A program made the position numbers and the translations under genes. The notes under the pieces were generated by a model that saw only the letters and a program-made list of their open reading frames with translations, searched no databases and was not told the DNA's origin. A stretch of 64,000 bases of DNA, from NCBI GenBank assembly GCA_036824505.1, contig DAITAA010000013.1, positions 15,596 to 79,595 of the forward strand. Reading direction: 5' to 3'. The stretch comes from SCUD01 sp036824505 (GTDB lineage: Bacteria; Pseudomonadota; Gammaproteobacteria; Steroidobacterales; Steroidobacteraceae). Shown in pieces: positions 1 through 8,435 of this stretch. The first letter of the stretch is position 1. Every line of letters starts with the position of its first letter.

Positions 1-77
1 ATATCGGCATCTATGTCAGCGCGAGAGCCCAGCAACTGCTGCCACAGACGATCGCCGAATGGCTGCAAGAGCGCTGA
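1..77 (+). CDS. 3' end of an unidentified gene (cut by window edge)
   Basis: An open frame enters from the left edge and stops at a TGA at 75-77. About 25 residues are visible, ending in LLPQTIAEWLQER. That is too short to name a family. Its stop lies about 35 bases before the start of the efflux adaptor gene on the same strand. It could therefore be the first gene of the efflux operon or its regulator, but this is only inference from position. Confidence 0.4.
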   Translation, partial: IGIYVSARAQQLLPQTIAEWLQER

Positions 78-112
78 TCCGGCGGGCATCAGTTAGCATC
101 GAGGCAATGAAC

Positions 113-1189
113 ATGTCCCCCGGCAGACGGCCATTGATGATTACGATCGCGGTGCTCGCGATCGCCGCAGTCGCTTATGTGTACACCAGCCGCTGGCCGG
201 CCGCTCCTGTCCGCGCGGCGGATGGCGATGCCGGACCTGAATCCGTCGCCGTCGTCACCGCGCCGGTGCAACAGAAGCCCATCGCGGTCCGGATCGAGGC
301 GCTGGGAACCGCCCGTGCCAATGAGGCGGTCGATATCACGTCGAAGGCCGGAAACAAGGTGATCGCCGTGCGCTTCGCGGAAGGACAATGGGTGCACCGC
401 GGTGATGTACTCGTCGAACTCGACGGCGCGCAGGACCGCGCCGATCTGGCCGCGGCCGAGGCTGCGCTGGCCGAAAGCAGGAGCGCCTACCAGCGCGGCC
501 GCGGCCTGTTCACGCAGCAAGCCGTGTCGCAATCCCAGCTCGAACAGATCGAGGCAACGCTGAAAGGCGACGAAGCACGGGTCGCATCAGCGCAGGCGCG
601 CGTCGCCGACACGGTGATCCGCGCGCCATTCGATGGCCGTGTCGGCTTGCGCCGCGTCAGTGTCGGCGCCCTGGTGAATCCGGGTGCGATCATCACGACG
701 CTCGATGATACGCGCACGATGAAACTCGATTTCGACGTGCCCGAGTCGTTCCTGGCGATCCTGAAGCCAGGCCTGGCCATTGCCGCGAAGAGTATTGCCT
801 ACCCGGATGAATCGTTTGACGGCGCCGTGGAGTCCATCGATTCCCGTATCGATCCGGTCACGCGTTCGATCAAGGTCCGCGCCCGCCTGCCGAACCCGCA
901 GGGGCTGCTGCGACCGGGCATGTTCCTGACCGTCGTCGTCAGCCGCGAACCGCTGCCGGGTCTGGTCGTGCCGGAGCAGGCCCTCGTGCCCGAGCGCGGT
1001 GAGGTCTATGTATTCGTCGTCGCAGCCGGCCGCGCGGAGCGGCGCGTCGTCACGATCGGCCGGCGCAGCCCCGGCGAAGTGGAGATACTGACGGGCGTCG
1101 CTGCCGGCGAACGCGTCGTCATCGAAGGCACGCAGCAGATCCGCGATGGCAGCAACGTGCACGAACTCGCGCCCGCCGCTGCGGGATGA
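113..1189 (+). CDS. RND efflux periplasmic adaptor (HlyD/AcrA family)
   Basis: This is a membrane fusion protein that would link an inner-membrane RND pump to an outer-membrane channel. The N-terminus has one hydrophobic segment (about residues 8-25) as signal or anchor. A biotinyl-lipoyl-like half-domain follows (EALGTARANEAVDI, then FAEGQWVHRGDVLVELD), then an alpha-helical hairpin, the second lipoyl half (IRAPFDGRVGLRRVSVG) and a beta-barrel with a membrane-proximal domain. The 358-residue length is normal. I chose ATG 113 because GAGG at 101-104 lies 8 bases upstream; ATG 107 is the alternative. The RND permease starts 12 bases after the stop, so the two are co-transcribed. No TolC-like gene is in view. 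Confidence 0.93.
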   Translation: MSPGRRPLMITIAVLAIAAVAYVYTSRWPAAPVRAADGDAGPESVAVVTAPVQQKPIAVRIEALGTARANEAVDITSKAGNKVIAVRFAEGQWVHRGDVLVELDGAQDRADLAAAEAALAESRSAYQRGRGLFTQQAVSQSQLEQIEATLKGDEARVASAQARVADTVIRAPFDGRVGLRRVSVGALVNPGAIITTLDDTRTMKLDFDVPESFLAILKPGLAIAAKSIAYPDESFDGAVESIDSRIDPVTRSIKVRARLPNPQGLLRPGMFLTVVVSREPLPGLVVPEQALVPERGEVYVFVVAAGRAERRVVTIGRRSPGEVEILTGVAAGERVVIEGTQQIRDGSNVHELAPAAAG

Positions 1190-1201
1190 CAGGCCCGACC
1201 G

Positions 1202-4200
1202 ATGACGCTTTCTGAATTCTCGATCCGGCGGCCGGTATTTGCGACGGTCATCAGCCTGCTGCTGGTGATACTGGGCCTCATTGCCCTGACCCGCCTCGCG
1301 ATACGCGAATACCCGGATGTCGAGCCGGTGGTCGTGTCGATCACGACCAGTTACCTGGGTGCGGGAGCCGCGATCGTCGAGAACAAGATCACCCAGGTGA
1401 TCGAGGATCGCATCGCGGGCCTGGAGGGAATTGAAACGTTGCGTTCCAGTTCACGCGACGGCCGGTCCGCGATCAATGTCGAGTTCAGCGCCGATCGCGA
1501 CGTGGACGCGGCCGCGAATGATATCCGCGACCGGGTCGGGCGGGTCGCCGACGACCTGCCGGAGGAGGCCGATCCACCCGAGATCCAGAAGGCCGAGTCC
1601 ATCGGCGAGGCGGTCATGTATCTCAATCTGTCGAGCGACCGCATGTCAGTGCTGGAGCTGACCGATTATGCCGAGCGGGTGCTGATCGACCAGTTATCCG
1701 CGACACCCGGTGTCGCGCGCGTCAATGTCAATGGCGCGCGACGCCAGGCCGTCCGGATCTGGATCGATCGGCAGGCGCTCGCCGCGCGGGCGCTGACGGT
1801 TGGCGACATCGAGAGCGTGCTGCGGCGCGAGAATGTCGAGCTGCCGGCGGGCCGCCTCGAGTCCAGCGAACGCGAATTCTCGTTGCGCACCGACACGGGT
1901 CTCTCCCGGATCGAGGACTTTCGCATGCTGGCGATCGGGCGCAGTCCCGACGGTTACCTCGTGCGGCTCGGGGACGTTGCGCGGGTTGAACTCGGCGCGG
2001 AGAACGAGCGCAGCGTATCCCGCACGATGGGCCTGCCCGGTGTCAGCCTTGGCATCGAGCAGAATTCGAAGGCGAACACGCTCGAGGTCGCGAAACAGAC
2101 CTACGCGACGCTGGATCGGATCCGGCCCGGGCTGCCCGCAGGCATGACGCTGTCGATCAATATCGACCGCGCGGATTCCATCAATGCATCGCTGCGCGAA
2201 GTCATGATCGCGCTCGGCATCTCGATGTCGCTGGTCCTGCTGGTCATCTTCCTGTTCCTCGGCAACCTGCGGGCAACACTGGTGCCGGCAGTGACCATCC
2301 CGATCTCGATCATCGCGACATTCATGTTCATGGATGCCATGGGATATTCGATCAACGTGCTGACGTTGCTCGGCCTGGTGCTCGCGATCGGCCTGGTCGT
2401 GGACGACGCCATCGTCGTGCTCGAGAACATCTTCCGCCGGGTCGAGCAGGGGCAACCGCCGCTGCTGGCGGCGATCGACGGCAGCCGCGAAATCGGCTTT
2501 GCCGTCATCGCGACGACACTGGTGCTGATCTCGGTATTCGTGCCGATCTCGTTCCTGCCGGGCTCCATCGGCCGCCTGTTCCGCGAATTCGGCCTGACCC
2601 TGGCATCCGCCGTGCTGTTCTCGGCACTCGTTGCGCTGACGCTGACGCCAGTGATGACGTCGCGATTGTTCCGTCACGGGCAGCAGCGCGGCCGCTTTGC
2701 GCAGCGGCTCGACCGGTTCTTTCACTCGCTCTCGCTGGGCTACGAGCGGCGCCTCGGGAAACTGCTCAGCCGGCCGTGGCTGATCGTCGGCGGCACACTG
2801 GCGCTGCTGGGGATCGCCGCGCTTGCCCTGAATTCGCTGCCCCGTGAATTCACGCCGCCCGGCGATCTCGGCTTCGTGCGCTTCGAACTGGACGCTCCCG
2901 AAGGCGCGAGCCTCGAGTACACCGAACAGCAGATGCAGAAGGCGGAACGGATCCTGTTTCGCGAGATGGAGCGATACGGCGACATCCGCCGCTTCATCAT
3001 GCGCATCGGCGCCGGCGGTGCCGCCGGCACGACCGAGGTCAACGAGGTGCGCGGCTTCGTGCTGCTGAAGGACTGGAGCGAACGCGAGCGCAGTGCCATG
3101 GAGGTTGCGGCATCGCTGACCGCGCAGTTCAAGGACCTGCCCGGGGTCCGCGCGAGCATCTATGCGATGCAGGGCCTCGGTTCGCGCGGTTTCGGCAGGC
3201 CCGTGCAGGTTGTCATTGGCGGCCCCGACTACCAGACACTGGCCGGCTGGAGCGACCGTATCCTGAATCTCGCACGGCAGAACCCGGGACTCACGGGAGT
3301 GGACACGAACTTTCGCGAGCGCAAGCCTCAGATCGACGTGGCGGTGGATCGTGACCGCGCGGCGGAGCTCGGCGTGTCGCTGGAATCAGTTGGCCGCACG
3401 CTGGAAACGGTGCTGGGTTCGCGCGTCGTCACGACCTATGTGGATCGCGGCCGGGAATACAAGGTGATCCTGCAGGGACAGGCACGCGATCGCGTCGTGC
3501 CGTCCGATTTGCAGAATCTGTACGTTCGCTCCGATCGCAGCGGCGAACTCGTGCCGCTGTCCAACCTGGTCAAGCTGACGGAGACTTCCGGCGCGATGCA
3601 GCTGAACCGGTTTGACCGGATGCGCTCCATCACGATCAGCGCCGGCCTCGCGCCCGGCTACACGCTGGGCAAGGCCGTGCCGTACTTCCAGGAACTGGTC
3701 CGCGCGGAACTTCCGCCGGCGGCGCGGCTCTCGTTCGACGGCGAGGCGCGGGAGTACCTGCGCACCCAGGGCCAGTTCGGGTCCACGTTCGTGTTTGCGC
3801 TCGCGATCGTATTCCTGGTGCTCGCCGCGCTGTTCGAGAGCTTCAAGCAGCCGGCCGTCATCATGACGACGGTGCCGCTGGCCCTGATCGGCGCCATCAC
3901 GGGACTCGCGATCTTCCGCCTGGCGGGCAGTCCGATGTCGCTGAACATCTTCAGCCAGATCGCGATGATCATGCTGGTCGGCATTGCCGCGAAGAATGGC
4001 GTGCTGATCGTCGAATTCGCCAATCAGTTGCGCGACCAGGGCCTTGCGCGGGTCGAGGCTGTCACGCGGGCCGCAACGATCCGGCTGCGCCCGGTGTTGA
4101 TGACGAGCCTGTGCACGGCATTCGGGTCGCTGCCCTTCCTGCTCGCGAGCGGAGCGGGGTCCGAGCAGCGCGAGCCGATCGGCGTGGTCGTGTTCTTCGG

Positions 4201-4351
4201 GACGACCATCGCCGTCCTGCTGACGCTCTTCGCCGTCCCGGCTGTCTATTCGCTTGTGGCGGGGGAGCATCGTTCGCCACGCTACCTGGCGGGGCTCATC
4301 GAGCGGCTCAGGGCGACAGCGACGTCGCCCGTGTCAAGCCGCACAGACTAG
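1202..4351 (+). CDS. RND efflux transporter permease (AcrB/MexB, HAE1 type)
   Basis: This is an inner-membrane proton-driven multidrug exporter of 1049 residues, the usual family length. It starts with the typical FSIRRPVFATVISLLL first membrane helix, followed by a large periplasmic loop, TM2-6, a second periplasmic loop and TM7-12. The proton-relay residues are present: the Asp pair in TM4 (D401-D402, in GLVVDDAIVVLENIFRR) and the TM10 lysine (K931, in GIAAKNGVLIVEFANQL). It lies directly behind its adaptor. Substrate specificity cannot be read from sequence. Because the outer-membrane partner is missing, it probably borrows a TolC encoded elsewhere. Confidence 0.95.
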   Translation: MTLSEFSIRRPVFATVISLLLVILGLIALTRLAIREYPDVEPVVVSITTSYLGAGAAIVENKITQVIEDRIAGLEGIETLRSSSRDGRSAINVEFSADRDVDAAANDIRDRVGRVADDLPEEADPPEIQKAESIGEAVMYLNLSSDRMSVLELTDYAERVLIDQLSATPGVARVNVNGARRQAVRIWIDRQALAARALTVGDIESVLRRENVELPAGRLESSEREFSLRTDTGLSRIEDFRMLAIGRSPDGYLVRLGDVARVELGAENERSVSRTMGLPGVSLGIEQNSKANTLEVAKQTYATLDRIRPGLPAGMTLSINIDRADSINASLREVMIALGISMSLVLLVIFLFLGNLRATLVPAVTIPISIIATFMFMDAMGYSINVLTLLGLVLAIGLVVDDAIVVLENIFRRVEQGQPPLLAAIDGSREIGFAVIATTLVLISVFVPISFLPGSIGRLFREFGLTLASAVLFSALVALTLTPVMTSRLFRHGQQRGRFAQRLDRFFHSLSLGYERRLGKLLSRPWLIVGGTLALLGIAALALNSLPREFTPPGDLGFVRFELDAPEGASLEYTEQQMQKAERILFREMERYGDIRRFIMRIGAGGAAGTTEVNEVRGFVLLKDWSERERSAMEVAASLTAQFKDLPGVRASIYAMQGLGSRGFGRPVQVVIGGPDYQTLAGWSDRILNLARQNPGLTGVDTNFRERKPQIDVAVDRDRAAELGVSLESVGRTLETVLGSRVVTTYVDRGREYKVILQGQARDRVVPSDLQNLYVRSDRSGELVPLSNLVKLTETSGAMQLNRFDRMRSITISAGLAPGYTLGKAVPYFQELVRAELPPAARLSFDGEAREYLRTQGQFGSTFVFALAIVFLVLAALFESFKQPAVIMTTVPLALIGAITGLAIFRLAGSPMSLNIFSQIAMIMLVGIAAKNGVLIVEFANQLRDQGLARVEAVTRAATIRLRPVLMTSLCTAFGSLPFLLASGAGSEQREPIGVVVFFGTTIAVLLTLFAVPAVYSLVAGEHRSPRYLAGLIERLRATATSPVSSRTD

Positions 4352-4585
4352 TCCTAACTATCTGAAAAACAAGGATATGAGGGCTTATGGGCGGGGTTTC
4401 AGCGACCCCGGCTGATAGAATTACCGCCTGAACGACCGCCCCGCAGTTCCCTGCGGGCGCATCTCGAGAGGCCAGGGCGGCAAGACCAGCCGCAGGCCGC
4501 CCGATCGAGGATGCCCGAACCCGGCGCGCGCCGGTGGCCTGGCCGGTATTTCCCGGCGCTGGCCCGTGGGCGGAGGAGTCCGGGA
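4352..4585. other. Intergenic leader between efflux permease and M32 carboxypeptidase
   Basis: This 234-base gap holds a -10-like TAGAAT at 4416-4421. It also holds a perfect 7-bp hairpin (CCCGCAG at 4440-4446, loop TTCC, CTGCGGG at 4451-4457), and a GGGGT/ACCCC stem near 4393-4409 with no T-run. The hairpins fall in the probable 5' leader of the downstream peptidase. I see no tRNA and no convincing small gene. Confidence 0.4.
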
Positions 4586-6088
4586 ATGGCGACCGCAACG
4601 CCCTATCAGCAGCTCGAACAGGAGTTCCGCCGCCTGCACGCGTTTCGCGGCGTGCTCGCGCTGCTGCGCTGGGACGCAGCGGTCACGATGCCGCGCGCGA
4701 GCGCGGACGTGCGCGGCGATCAGCTCGCGGCGCTGCAGATCGAGTGCCATACGCTGCTGGTCGCGCCGCGAATCTCGCGTCTGCTCGATCGCGCGGACGC
4801 CAATGCGCGCGCTCTGGCCGACTGGCAGAGCGCCAACCTGCGCGAAATGCGCCGCCTGCACGATCATGCGATCGCAACACCGCCGACGCTGGTCGCGCGC
4901 ATTGCGCGCACCACCGCGCTCGCCGAAGCGCGCTGGCGCGAGGCCCGCGAGCAGAATGATTTTGGCGTGCTGGCACCGCATCTCGACGAGGTCGTCAAAC
5001 TGACGCGCAGCAAGGCCGAGTTGCTGGCCCAGCGATTCGGTCTCGATCCCTGGGATGCCCTCGCCGACGAATTCACGCCGGGACTGCTGTCGCGCGACAT
5101 CGACGCGATCTTTGCGCCGCTTTCCCAACGGCTGCCGACACTCGTGACCGAGGCCATGGAAGTCCAGGCCGGACATCCGGTGGCCAGGATCGAAGGCCGC
5201 TTCTCGGCGAGTCGCCAGCGCGGTCTTTGCACCGACGTGATGAAAGCCCTGGGTTTTCCATTCGACCGCGGCCGATTCGACGAGAGCGATCATCCGTTCA
5301 CCGAGGGCGTGCCCGGCGATATCCGGGTAACGGTCAAGTTCAACGTCAAGGATCCGTTCCAGGGCTTGCTGGGCGCGCTGCATGAGACGGGTCAGGCCCT
5401 CTATGACCTCGGCTTGCCGGCGGACTGGGTGGACCAGCCCGTCGGCCAGGATCGCGGCATGGCGCTGGAAGAAAGCCAGTCGCTGCTGCTCGAAATGATC
5501 GTGGGCCGGAGCCGGTCGTTCGTGTCGTGGCTGCGGCCCATGCTCGAGAAGCATTACGGGGCCGCGGGTCCGGAATGGTCTGAGGACAATCTCTATCGCC
5601 ATCTGAATCGCGTGGAACGCGGGCCCAACCGCATGGAGGCTGACGAGCTGACCTACCAGACGCACATCGGTTTGCGCTATGAACTCGAACGCCGCCTGCT
5701 TTCGGGTGAACTGGCGGTCAAGGACCTGCGCGAGGCCTGGCTCGCGCTTTCCGCAGACCGCCTTGGTCTGGTGCCCGCATCGGACCTGGAAGGATGCCTG
5801 CAGGACATCCACTGGGCGCTGGGATCTTTCGGGCATTTCCCCTCGTATGGCGTCGGGGCGGTGATCGCCGGCCAGCTCTGGGAAACGATTCGCGAACAGC
5901 ATCCGGGCATCGAGGCCGAGATTGCGGCTGGCCAGTTCGGCGGGCTGCTGGCCTGGTTGCGCGAGCGTGTGCATTCGATGGGTGCCAAGATGGGTGTGCC
6001 GCAGCTCGTGGAGCATGCGACGGGCCGGCCGCTGTCGGCGGCGCCATTCCTGCGTTATCTCGAGCGCAAGTACATTTCTGAATTCTAG
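4586..6088 (+). CDS. M32 family metallocarboxypeptidase with altered zinc-site residues
   Basis: This resembles thermostable carboxypeptidase (Taq) of peptidase family M32, cytosolic enzymes that remove C-terminal residues from peptides. The 500 residues match the family length. Family blocks are recognisable: DESDHPF, the HExxH-region helix, the ESQSLLLEM helix, and a C-terminal QDIHWALGSFGHFPSYGVGA block. The metal motif departs from the family: HExxH is HETGQ (H266-Q270), so the second zinc histidine is Gln. The HESQS block carrying the third ligand reads EESQS. The start is fixed by GGAGGAG (4572-4578) 7 bases before ATG 4586; a longer reading from 4511 lacks such support. It may be weakly active, use another metal geometry, or be inactive. 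Confidence 0.9.
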   Translation: MATATPYQQLEQEFRRLHAFRGVLALLRWDAAVTMPRASADVRGDQLAALQIECHTLLVAPRISRLLDRADANARALADWQSANLREMRRLHDHAIATPPTLVARIARTTALAEARWREAREQNDFGVLAPHLDEVVKLTRSKAELLAQRFGLDPWDALADEFTPGLLSRDIDAIFAPLSQRLPTLVTEAMEVQAGHPVARIEGRFSASRQRGLCTDVMKALGFPFDRGRFDESDHPFTEGVPGDIRVTVKFNVKDPFQGLLGALHETGQALYDLGLPADWVDQPVGQDRGMALEESQSLLLEMIVGRSRSFVSWLRPMLEKHYGAAGPEWSEDNLYRHLNRVERGPNRMEADELTYQTHIGLRYELERRLLSGELAVKDLREAWLALSADRLGLVPASDLEGCLQDIHWALGSFGHFPSYGVGAVIAGQLWETIREQHPGIEAEIAAGQFGGLLAWLRERVHSMGAKMGVPQLVEHATGRPLSAAPFLRYLERKYISEF

Positions 6089-6091
6089 AAT
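6086..6091 (+). promoter_or_regulatory. -10-like hexamer TAGAAT exactly 6 nt before ttcA start
   Basis: TAGAAT matches the sigma-70 -10 consensus at 5 of 6 bases and ends 6 bases before the GTG of ttcA, with no Shine-Dalgarno sequence in between. It overlaps the stop codon of the upstream peptidase gene. If used, transcription would begin on the start codon itself and give a leaderless mRNA. No clear -35 is seen. Confidence 0.4.
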
Positions 6092-6097
6092 GTCGCC

Positions 6098-6910
6098 GTG
6101 ATTCCTGCGCCAAAGGAAACCTCCGCCAACTTCCGGCGGCTTGCTGCGCGGCTGCGCGGCCTGGTCGGCAAGGCCATCACCGATTTCAGCATGATCGGCG
6201 AGGGCGACCGCGTCATGGTCTGCCTGTCCGGCGGCAAGGATTCCTACACGCTGCTCGACATGTTGCTGTCGCTGCAACGCGCCGCGCCGGTCCGCTTCGA
6301 ACTTTGTGCAGTCAACCTGGACCAGAAGCAGCCGGGGTTTCCCGCGCGCGTGCTGCCTGAGTACCTGGAAGGCCTCGGGGTTCCCTACCACGTGATCGAG
6401 CAGGACACCTACAGCGTCGTGCGCCGCGTCGTGCCGGAAGGCCGTACCCAGTGCGGACTGTGCAGCCGTCTGCGTCGCGGTGCGCTGTACCGGTTCGCTC
6501 GCGAGAATGGCTATACGCGGATCGCATTGGGTCATCACCGCGATGACATCGTCGAGACGCTGTTCCTGAATCTGTTCCACGGCGGGCGACTCAAGGCGAT
6601 GCCGCCGAAGCTCCTCTCCGATGACGGCGCCAATGTCCTGATCCGGCCCCTGTGTTACGTGGCCGAGCGCGAGATCGCGCGCTACGCGCATGCGCGCCGC
6701 TTTCCGATCATTCCCTGCACCCTGTGCGGCTCGCAGCCGAATCTGCAGCGCGAGGCCATCGGCCGCATGCTCGCGGCCTGGGATCGCGATCATCCCGGGC
6801 GCGTTGATGCAATCTTCACGGCGCTTTGCAATGTCGAACCCTCGCATCTCGCCGATCCGCGGGTGTTCGATTTCGCGTCACTCGAGCGCCTCGCCGGTCC
6901 CGGCTCCTGA
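6098..6910 (+). CDS. ttcA: tRNA 2-thiocytidine(32) synthetase TtcA
   Basis: TtcA thiolates cytidine 32 of certain tRNAs, using ATP and a [4Fe-4S] cluster. The PP-loop ATP motif SGGKDS is at residues 44-49. Cluster cysteines are in QCGLC (C119, C122) and IPCTLCGSQ (C207), matching the family pattern. Length is 270 residues, slightly shorter than the E. coli protein. The start is GTG 6098; the nearby ATG 6090 is out of frame and closes at once. A -10-like hexamer sits 6 bases upstream, so the message may be leaderless. The phosphatase fusion gene begins right after or inside its 3' end. Confidence 0.95.
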   Translation: MIPAPKETSANFRRLAARLRGLVGKAITDFSMIGEGDRVMVCLSGGKDSYTLLDMLLSLQRAAPVRFELCAVNLDQKQPGFPARVLPEYLEGLGVPYHVIEQDTYSVVRRVVPEGRTQCGLCSRLRRGALYRFARENGYTRIALGHHRDDIVETLFLNLFHGGRLKAMPPKLLSDDGANVLIRPLCYVAEREIARYAHARRFPIIPCTLCGSQPNLQREAIGRMLAAWDRDHPGRVDAIFTALCNVEPSHLADPRVFDFASLERLAGPGS

Positions 6911-6911
6911 A

Positions 6912-8435
6912 GTGGCTTCGCCGGCGCCGCCTCTGCCAAACAGTTACTGGGTCGTGCCGGAGCGCCTGCTCGCGGGCGAGCACCCGTCAGGGCCCACCGA
7001 GTCGGCGACGCTCGAGAGGCTGCAGCGCCTGCTCAAGGCGAAAATCGACTGCTTCATCGACCTGACCGAGCCGGGCGAGTTGGCCGCCTATGACGGGCAG
7101 CTGCCGGGAGCAGCTTCAGGCGACCCGGTCATTTACCTGCGCAAGCCCATCCGCGACCATGGCCTGCCCGAATCCCGGGAACAGATGGAAGAAATCCTGG
7201 ACGAGATGGACTCGGCGCTTGCCGCCGGCAGGCGCATATACATTCATTGCCGTGCGGGCATCGGCCGCACCAATCTCGTGGCTGGCTGCTGGCTCGTACG
7301 CGGCGAACTGTCGGGGGAGGGGGCGCTCGCGCGCCTCAACGAGCTCTGGCGCGCAAGCGCGCGATCTCAGTCCTGGCCCAGCGTTCCCGAAACGGAGGCG
7401 CAGTGTGATTACCTGCGCAACTGGCGGCCGCGCGGGACGCGCGCTGCGATCGCGCCGCAGGTAACGGCAACGGCGATGCCGGGAGCGGCACCTGCGTCCG
7501 CCAGCGGCGATCCGCGCGACCGCTGCCGCGGGATGTTGCTGGGTCTCGCGATGGGCGACGCGCTGGGCCAGTCCACGGTTGGAAAGCGCGCGGGTCAGGT
7601 CGCTCCGGCCCGGGAACTTGGCGGCGGCCCGTTCGCGCTTGCCGCGGGCGCCTGGACCGACAAGACTGCGATGGCGCTGTGTCTGGCGGAAAGTCTCGTC
7701 GCACGCGGCGGGATGGATGCAGCCGACCAGCTGCGGCGCTATCGACAATGGCAGCAGGAGGGGCACTGGACCAGCACCGGGCGCTGCATCGGGATCAGCC
7801 CGGCCACGGCGCGGGCGCTCGCGACGGCGCAATGGACGGGCAATCCCTTCGCCGGTTCGCATGATCCGGCGCATGCGGATGCCGAACCACTCGCGAGAAT
7901 CGGACCTGCGATCGCATTCAACGCCGCAAGCCCACGCGACGCTGTTGAGTCGGCCGTCACCGCCGCACGCATCACGCATCAGTCGCCGCTGACACTGGAT
8001 GCGGTGCGCTACTTCGCCGGAATGCTGGCGGGCGCACTGGCGGGTGCCAGCAAGGCGGAGCTGCTCGCGCCGCACTTCAGCCCGGTTGCGGGGCTCTGGG
8101 ATGCCGTGATACTGAAGGAACGCGTGAGCGACATTGCCGCGGGGTCATGGCGGCGCAGCAGGCCGCGGGCCAACGTGCGCGGTCCGCATGCGGCAGCCGG
8201 CGCCCTCGAAGCCGCGCTCTGGTCATTCGAGCGCGGCAACAATCCCGAGGAATGCCTTGGCATCGCGGCGAGCCTGGGCGGTGACGCGGATATCAGGACG
8301 GCGATCGTCGGCCAGCTCGCCGGTGCGCATTACGGAGCGAGGGTGCTTCCGCCAGCCTGGCGCACTGTGCTTGCACGCGGCGACGAGATTCAGGAACTTG
8401 CGGATGCGCTCTTCGACGTGAGCCGGCGCAGATGA
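6912..8435 (+). CDS. Fusion: dual-specificity-type protein tyrosine phosphatase + ADP-ribosylglycohydrolase (DraG/ARH-like)
   Basis: This two-domain protein has 507 residues. Residues 8-170 form a Cys-based phosphatase domain opening with PNSYWVVPERLLAGE, with the CX5R signature HCRAGIGRT (C113, R119). Residues 200-507 resemble ADP-ribosylglycohydrolases (GMLLGLAMGDALG start; GDADIRTAIVGQLAG near the end). The magnesium motifs deviate: the usual T-D-D-T is TDKT (249-252) and the usual DADT is DADI (458-461). Hydrolase activity is therefore doubtful, while the phosphatase site looks intact. I chose GTG 6912, just past the ttcA stop; ATG 6831 inside ttcA is possible. The stop overlaps the next start (ATGA), so the ATP-grasp gene is translationally coupled. 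Substrates are unknown. Confidence 0.85.
   Translation: MASPAPPLPNSYWVVPERLLAGEHPSGPTESATLERLQRLLKAKIDCFIDLTEPGELAAYDGQLPGAASGDPVIYLRKPIRDHGLPESREQMEEILDEMDSALAAGRRIYIHCRAGIGRTNLVAGCWLVRGELSGEGALARLNELWRASARSQSWPSVPETEAQCDYLRNWRPRGTRAAIAPQVTATAMPGAAPASASGDPRDRCRGMLLGLAMGDALGQSTVGKRAGQVAPARELGGGPFALAAGAWTDKTAMALCLAESLVARGGMDAADQLRRYRQWQQEGHWTSTGRCIGISPATARALATAQWTGNPFAGSHDPAHADAEPLARIGPAIAFNAASPRDAVESAVTAARITHQSPLTLDAVRYFAGMLAGALAGASKAELLAPHFSPVAGLWDAVILKERVSDIAAGSWRRSRPRANVRGPHAAAGALEAALWSFERGNNPEECLGIAASLGGDADIRTAIVGQLAGAHYGARVLPPAWRTVLARGDEIQELADALFDVSRRR

Noticed and set aside
4421..6847. 808-codon open frame on the minus strand
   Set aside because: It lies antisense to the M32 peptidase and ttcA, both with clear families. 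The translation is rich in Arg/Gln/Ala/His with no motif, as expected from the complement of GC-rich coding sequence.
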